Shown: positions 12,036 through 15,039 of the stretch, piece after piece | How the letters are laid out: every line of letters begins with the position of its first letter | Numbering within the stretch: position 1 is the first letter of the stretch | Assembly: GCA_035946955.1 (NCBI GenBank) | Contig: DASYYE010000282.1 | Coordinates: 1-15,039 of the forward strand | Direction: 5' to 3' | From: DASYYE01 sp035946955 | Lineage (GTDB): Bacteria; Actinomycetota; Actinomycetes; Streptosporangiales; Streptosporangiaceae | DNA length: 15,039 nucleotides | Made by a program: the position numbers and the translations under genes | Notes under the pieces: model-generated | The model's input: only the letters and a program-made list of their open reading frames with translations | Database searches by the model: none | What the model was told of the DNA's origin: nothing

Positions 12036-13879
12036 GGCCGCGGCGCACCCCCCTGGACGGTAGCGGCGGCGGCCGCTGGCCCGTGGCCGGCCTGGTCTGG
12101 CCGGTAGGCGAGGACCGCGGCGGCCAGGGCCTCCACGTCCAGCAGCACGTCGGTGGCGGCCGCACCGAGCAGCTCCGTCTGGAGCCGGGCCAGCGGCGGC
12201 GCGAGCACGCCCCAGCCAGCCAGCTCGCCGGTGCGCGCGAACACCTGGTTGGCCGGCCCGTCCAGCCTGACCTGCCCGTCACCGAGCAGCACCACCCGGG
12301 ACGCCCGGCTGGCCAGCCCCCGGATGTCGTGGGTGACCGTGACCACGGTGAGCCCGGTGTGCGCGCGGATTCGGTCGAGCAGCCGCAGGAAGTCCCGCAT
12401 GTGCTCGGCGTCCTGGCCGGTCGTGGGCTCGTCGAGGACGAGCACCCCCGGTGCCCCGACCAGCAGCGCGGCAAGCGACAGCCGTTGCCGGCCGCCCTGG
12501 CTCAGCTCCCAGGGGCTGGCTTCCTCGAGCCCGCGGAAGCTGAAGAACTCGATCGCCCCCGGCACGTCGAGCACTGGGTCCTTTGGCCGGGCCCGGAACC
12601 TGAGACCGAACTCCAGCTCCCGGATGACGGTCGTCTCGAAGAGCATCTCGTCCGCGGCCTGGAGCAGCAGCGCCACCTGGGCCGCGTGCTCGAAGACCTT
12701 GCCCGGGCGGACCGGTTTCCCACGGAAGCGCACGACACCCTTGCCCGGGGTGCCGAGGCCGACGGCCAGGCCGGTCAGCGTGGACTTGCCTGACCCGTTG
12801 GCGCCGACCACCGCGACCCACTCGCCCTCGTCCACGCGCAGGCTGACGTCGTCCACCGCGGGCTTGCCGCTGAACTCGACGCTGACACCCTCCCACGACA
12901 GCACCGCCGTGCCCGGTGCCGCAGGCGCCGCGGCGCGTCCCTGGCCGTTGCCGCCGCCCATGCCCCCGGCGCCGCCCATGCCCCCGGCGCTGCGCTGAGC
13001 GGCCGCGGCGGCCAGTGCGGTGTGGAACCAGGTGCCGCGTGTGGCCGCCACCGCTTCTTCGACCGACAATGGCAGGCCGCCCGGGAACGCCCCAGGCACC
13101 GTGTGGGCGAGCCGCACGACGTCGGGGATGCCGACGCCGGTGGCGAGCCACGGGCCGTGGTCCGCCCAGGCCAGGCGGGGCGGTTCGTCGAGCACGACCC
13201 GCCCGTCGTGCATCAGCATGACCCGGTCCGCCCACGGGGCGACCTCGTCCACCCGGTGCTCGATGATGACCACGCCGGTGCCTTCCTCACGGGCCAGGCG
13301 TTTCAGCGTGGCGAGCACCTCCTGCCCCCCGACCGGGTCGAGGTCGGACAGTGGTTCGTCGAGCACCAGGATGGCCGGCCGCATGGCCAGGGTCGCGGCA
13401 ATGGCCGTGCGCTGTTTCTGGCCGCCGGACAGCGTCACCACGGCGGCCTTGCGCATGCCGGCCATGCCCGTGACGTCCAGGCACCACTGCACCCGCGATG
13501 CGATCTCGGGCTGCGGCAGCGCCAGGTTCTCCGGGCCGAACGCGACCTCGGAGACCACCGTCTGGTTGATGAGCTGGAGGTTCGGGTTCTGGAACACCAT
13601 GCCGACGAGCTGCGAGGCCTGGTGTGGTGGCAGGCCCGACAGCGGCTTGCCGCCGTAGGTCACCCGCCCCCGCAGCTCGCCGTGGACCCGGGAGGGGATC
13701 AGGCCCGCCAAGGTCAGCGCCAGCGTGGACTTGCCGCACCCGGATACGCCGGTGATGAGTACTACTTCACCCGGCGACACCGCGAAGTCCACGTGCCGGA
13801 CAGCGGCGCGCGCCGCCCCGAGGTAAGCGAACGACACGTCCTCTGCTCGAAGCTCACCTGCCATGCGTTGATGACCCAC
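12032..13879 (-). CDS. fused double ATPase of an ECF transporter (YkoD-like, EcfA1-EcfA2)
   Basis: A 615-residue protein with two ABC ATPase domains. Domain 1 has Walker A GVSGCGKST (44-52), Q-loop Q97, signature LSGGQKQR (150-157), Walker B ILVLDE (170-175) and switch H208. Domain 2 has Walker A GANGSGKST (359-367), Q407, signature LSQGGRQR (459-466), Walker B VLVLDE (479-484) and H517. Both sites keep the residues needed for hydrolysis. The halves are joined by a linker at about 290-325 with a Gly/Met run (GGMGGAGGMGGG). Such fusions power ECF importers of the YkoEDC kind. GTG 13879 is used as the start because AGGAG lies four bases upstream; ATG 13864 lacks one. The gene overlaps the small membrane protein gene by 26 bases and ecfT by four. 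Confidence 0.93.
   Translation of the reverse strand: MGHQRMAGELRAEDVSFAYLGAARAAVRHVDFAVSPGEVVLITGVSGCGKSTLALTLAGLIPSRVHGELRGRVTYGGKPLSGLPPHQASQLVGMVFQNPNLQLINQTVVSEVAFGPENLALPQPEIASRVQWCLDVTGMAGMRKAAVVTLSGGQKQRTAIAATLAMRPAILVLDEPLSDLDPVGGQEVLATLKRLAREEGTGVVIIEHRVDEVAPWADRVMLMHDGRVVLDEPPRLAWADHGPWLATGVGIPDVVRLAHTVPGAFPGGLPLSVEEAVAATRGTWFHTALAAAAAQRSAGGMGGAGGMGGGNGQGRAAAPAAPGTAVLSWEGVSVEFSGKPAVDDVSLRVDEGEWVAVVGANGSGKSTLTGLAVGLGTPGKGVVRFRGKPVRPGKVFEHAAQVALLLQAADEMLFETTVIRELEFGLRFRARPKDPVLDVPGAIEFFSFRGLEEASPWELSQGGRQRLSLAALLVGAPGVLVLDEPTTGQDAEHMRDFLRLLDRIRAHTGLTVVTVTHDIRGLASRASRVVLLGDGQVRLDGPANQVFARTGELAGWGVLAPPLARLQTELLGAAATDVLLDVEALAAAVLAYRPDQAGHGPAAAAATVQGGAPRP
12952..12993. repeat. short 18-base tandem repeat coding for the Gly/Met linker
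   Basis: GCCCATGCCCCCGGCGCC is repeated almost exactly twice (the second copy ends CGGCGCT), encoding the GGMGGA / GGMGGG part of the inter-domain linker of the fused ATPase. In-frame duplication of this unit could change linker length. Confidence 0.6.
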
Positions 13880-14099
13880 GGCGCTCCTGGACTTGCCACA
13901 GCACGAACGTCACAACCGTGGCGAGGGCCATGAGCCCGGCCGAGATGAGCACCACCTGGCCGTCGGACAGGATCAGATGGGGGTTGCCGAAGAACGTGTT
14001 CTGGTCGGAGAACAGGCGGTACCGCCTGGCCTGCATGTACGTGCCGTCCGCGAACAGCAGGAAGAACAGGACCGCGAAGGTGATCGTGAGGCGTTTCAT
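13854..14099 (-). CDS. small two-helix membrane protein in the ECF operon
   Basis: An 81-residue protein with helices at about 4-20 and 49-70, joined by a ~28-residue loop (ADGTYMQARRYRLFSDQNTF and following) and ending in a short basic tail (QERRGSSTHGR). Positive charges suggest both ends are cytosolic and the loop lies outside. ATG 14099 is chosen since GGGAGGGG precedes it and the start overlaps the S-component stop by four bases; the frame continues upstream to 14330 but only as antisense-like Arg-rich sequence. Its 3' end overlaps the ATPase gene by 26 bases. Size and topology recall CbiN, the auxiliary of CbiM in cobalt/nickel ECF importers, but no sequence similarity to CbiN is recognised. 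It probably belongs to the S-component module. Function unknown. Confidence 0.82.
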   Translation of the reverse strand: MKRLTITFAVLFFLLFADGTYMQARRYRLFSDQNTFFGNPHLILSDGQVVLISAGLMALATVVTFVLWQVQERRGSSTHGR

Positions 14100-14950
14100 G
14101 CCGCCCCTCCCTCGGATGGTTGCGGCCCTTGCGCGGTGGGACCGGCCTGGCTGGTGGCAGCGCCCGCTTTGGCGTCCTGCGGTTCGGCGAACGGGTCCAC
14201 CGCGGCGCCTGCCCTGGCGCGGCTCGCGCCGAGCGAGGGCACCACGGAGACGGCGACGCGGTGGGCCGCCACGGCGCTGATCGCTGCCTCGATGCCGTTG
14301 AACAGGCCGTTGGACCAGGTGTCGTTCCACATCTGCAGCCAGGTGTAGAAGGTGGCGTTGAGGTAGGGGTCGAATGACCAGTCGGTGAAGAACGCGTTGG
14401 GTGCGCCGCGCAGTATCCCGATCACCAGGCCGTCGATCACCATGGACAGCCGGCTCGCGCCCGGTGCGTACACGCGGCCGAGCCGCGCGACGATGTACAG
14501 GTCGCAGAAGATGCCCTGGGTCAGGCCGTCGGTCCAGTCGAGCATGCCGTGCCCGCTGCCGAAGAGCAGTTGGGCGAGCAGGAAGTTCACGAACACCATG
14601 GCCGTCACACAGCCCGGCTTGCGGACCAGGGCGACGCCGACCATGAGCAGGAACATGTACGGCAGGTCGTGGAGCTGCAGGAACTCAGTGCCGGGGATCG
14701 GGTTGAGCAGCGGTTTGATGAACTGGTCGCCGATGATGTTGTCGTAGACCTCTAGCAGCACGCCAAGCGCGGCCACGATCAGGATGTCCTGCGTGGTCCA
14801 GCGCGCCCAGCGCCTGGACTTCAGCGCCGCCCATGCGACGATGCCGGTGCCTGTGATGCAGACGGCCCAGATCAGCCAGTAATAGAAAGCATTCCACCCG
14901 GGGGAGAGCCGGATGGTCGAGTTGGCGTAGACCATAGCTGCGGTGCCCAT
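14096..14950 (-). CDS. YkoE-like substrate-binding S component of an ECF transporter
   Basis: A 284-residue membrane protein, first gene of the ECF operon. Residues 54-160 resemble the YkoE fold: WTTQDILIVAALGVLLEVYD, LPYMFLLMVGVALVRKPG (the rKPG turn), and GLTQGIFCDLYIVARLGR in place of the usual GlgaE-type helix. It also has an extra first helix (about 22-40) and a disordered Ala/Gly/Pro tail of about 45 residues (from ~240), making it some 90 residues longer than a typical YkoE (~195). YkoE-type proteins are linked to thiamine precursor uptake; that substrate is not shown here. The start is ATG 14950 because GGAGG lies five bases upstream (TCCTCC at 14956-14961); the frame also has an upstream GTG at 14968, within the ribosome binding region. 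It overlaps the next gene by four bases. Confidence 0.78.
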   Translation of the reverse strand: MGTAAMVYANSTIRLSPGWNAFYYWLIWAVCITGTGIVAWAALKSRRWARWTTQDILIVAALGVLLEVYDNIIGDQFIKPLLNPIPGTEFLQLHDLPYMFLLMVGVALVRKPGCVTAMVFVNFLLAQLLFGSGHGMLDWTDGLTQGIFCDLYIVARLGRVYAPGASRLSMVIDGLVIGILRGAPNAFFTDWSFDPYLNATFYTWLQMWNDTWSNGLFNGIEAAISAVAAHRVAVSVVPSLGASRARAGAAVDPFAEPQDAKAGAATSQAGPTAQGPQPSEGGAA

Positions 14951-15039
14951 TGCGGTCCTCCGAGACACTCGCGGTCGGCAGGTTCTGGATGGTTCGCCCG
15001 CCCCGCTCGCATCGGACCGGCCCGCGCCAATCCGGTCAC
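14951..15039 (-). promoter_or_regulatory. leader of the ECF operon, cut by the window edge
   Basis: The 89 bases before the S-component start hold the ribosome binding site (14956-14961), a small CGAG/CTCG hairpin at 14961-14971 that touches it, and a GACCGG/CCGGTC inverted repeat at 15015-15037. I do not recognise the conserved elements of a TPP, cobalamin or other common riboswitch here, but the leader may continue beyond the window. Confidence 0.35.

Noticed and set aside
12083..13933. Long plus-strand frames across the ATPase gene
   Set aside because: They are antisense to a gene with two full sets of ABC ATPase motifs and encode only compositionally biased sequence.
14951..15039. TPP riboswitch before the YkoE-like gene
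   Set aside because: An AACCTG stretch is present, but the CTGAGA and other conserved parts of the TPP aptamer are not visible in the available 89 bases.

Overview
The window is very GC-rich with strong third-position GC bias, GTG and ATG starts, and families typical of Actinobacteria (a DUF397 remnant, a pentapeptide-DinB fusion, a CPBP protease, a GT-C-like membrane protein, a YkoEDC-style ECF transporter). It looks like chromosomal DNA of a filamentous actinomycete. No rRNA, tRNA, CRISPR array, intact insertion sequence or phage gene was seen.

Left part (1-4145), mostly plus strand: the C-terminal end of a GT4 glycosyltransferase; a class I SAM methyltransferase; a minus-strand pentapeptide-repeat/DinB fusion; a divergently transcribed CPBP membrane protease; directly behind it the last 35 codons of a DUF397 protein with no partner regulator, closed by a hairpin; about 300 bases without a gene; and a RibD/DHFR-fold reductase with a clear ribosome binding site. 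A perfect 12-base palindrome lies between the DinB and CPBP genes.

Middle part (4282-10095), all minus strand: a small secreted protein whose tail is eight perfectly phased 18-base units; an 850-base stretch without a convincing gene that holds a strong 14-bp hairpin; a large GT-C-like membrane protein; a metal-dependent amidohydrolase with all metal ligands intact; and a membrane protein made of two copies of a bacterial PH-like unit.

Right part (14950 down to 10224), minus strand: a compact operon for an energy-coupling factor (ECF) importer. In order it encodes a YkoE-like substrate-binding membrane component (S), an 81-residue two-helix membrane protein, a fused double ATPase (A1-A2), the coupling protein EcfT (T), and, after a 117-base gap, a HAD-fold protein with altered catalytic motifs. 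Three of the junctions overlap by 4, 26 and 4 bases, so these four genes are almost certainly co-translated. Two tandem hairpins after the HAD gene probably end the transcript. The substrate cannot be read from sequence. The small two-helix protein at this place in the operon, the long S component and the unusual HAD make this locus the best candidate for something undescribed in the window.
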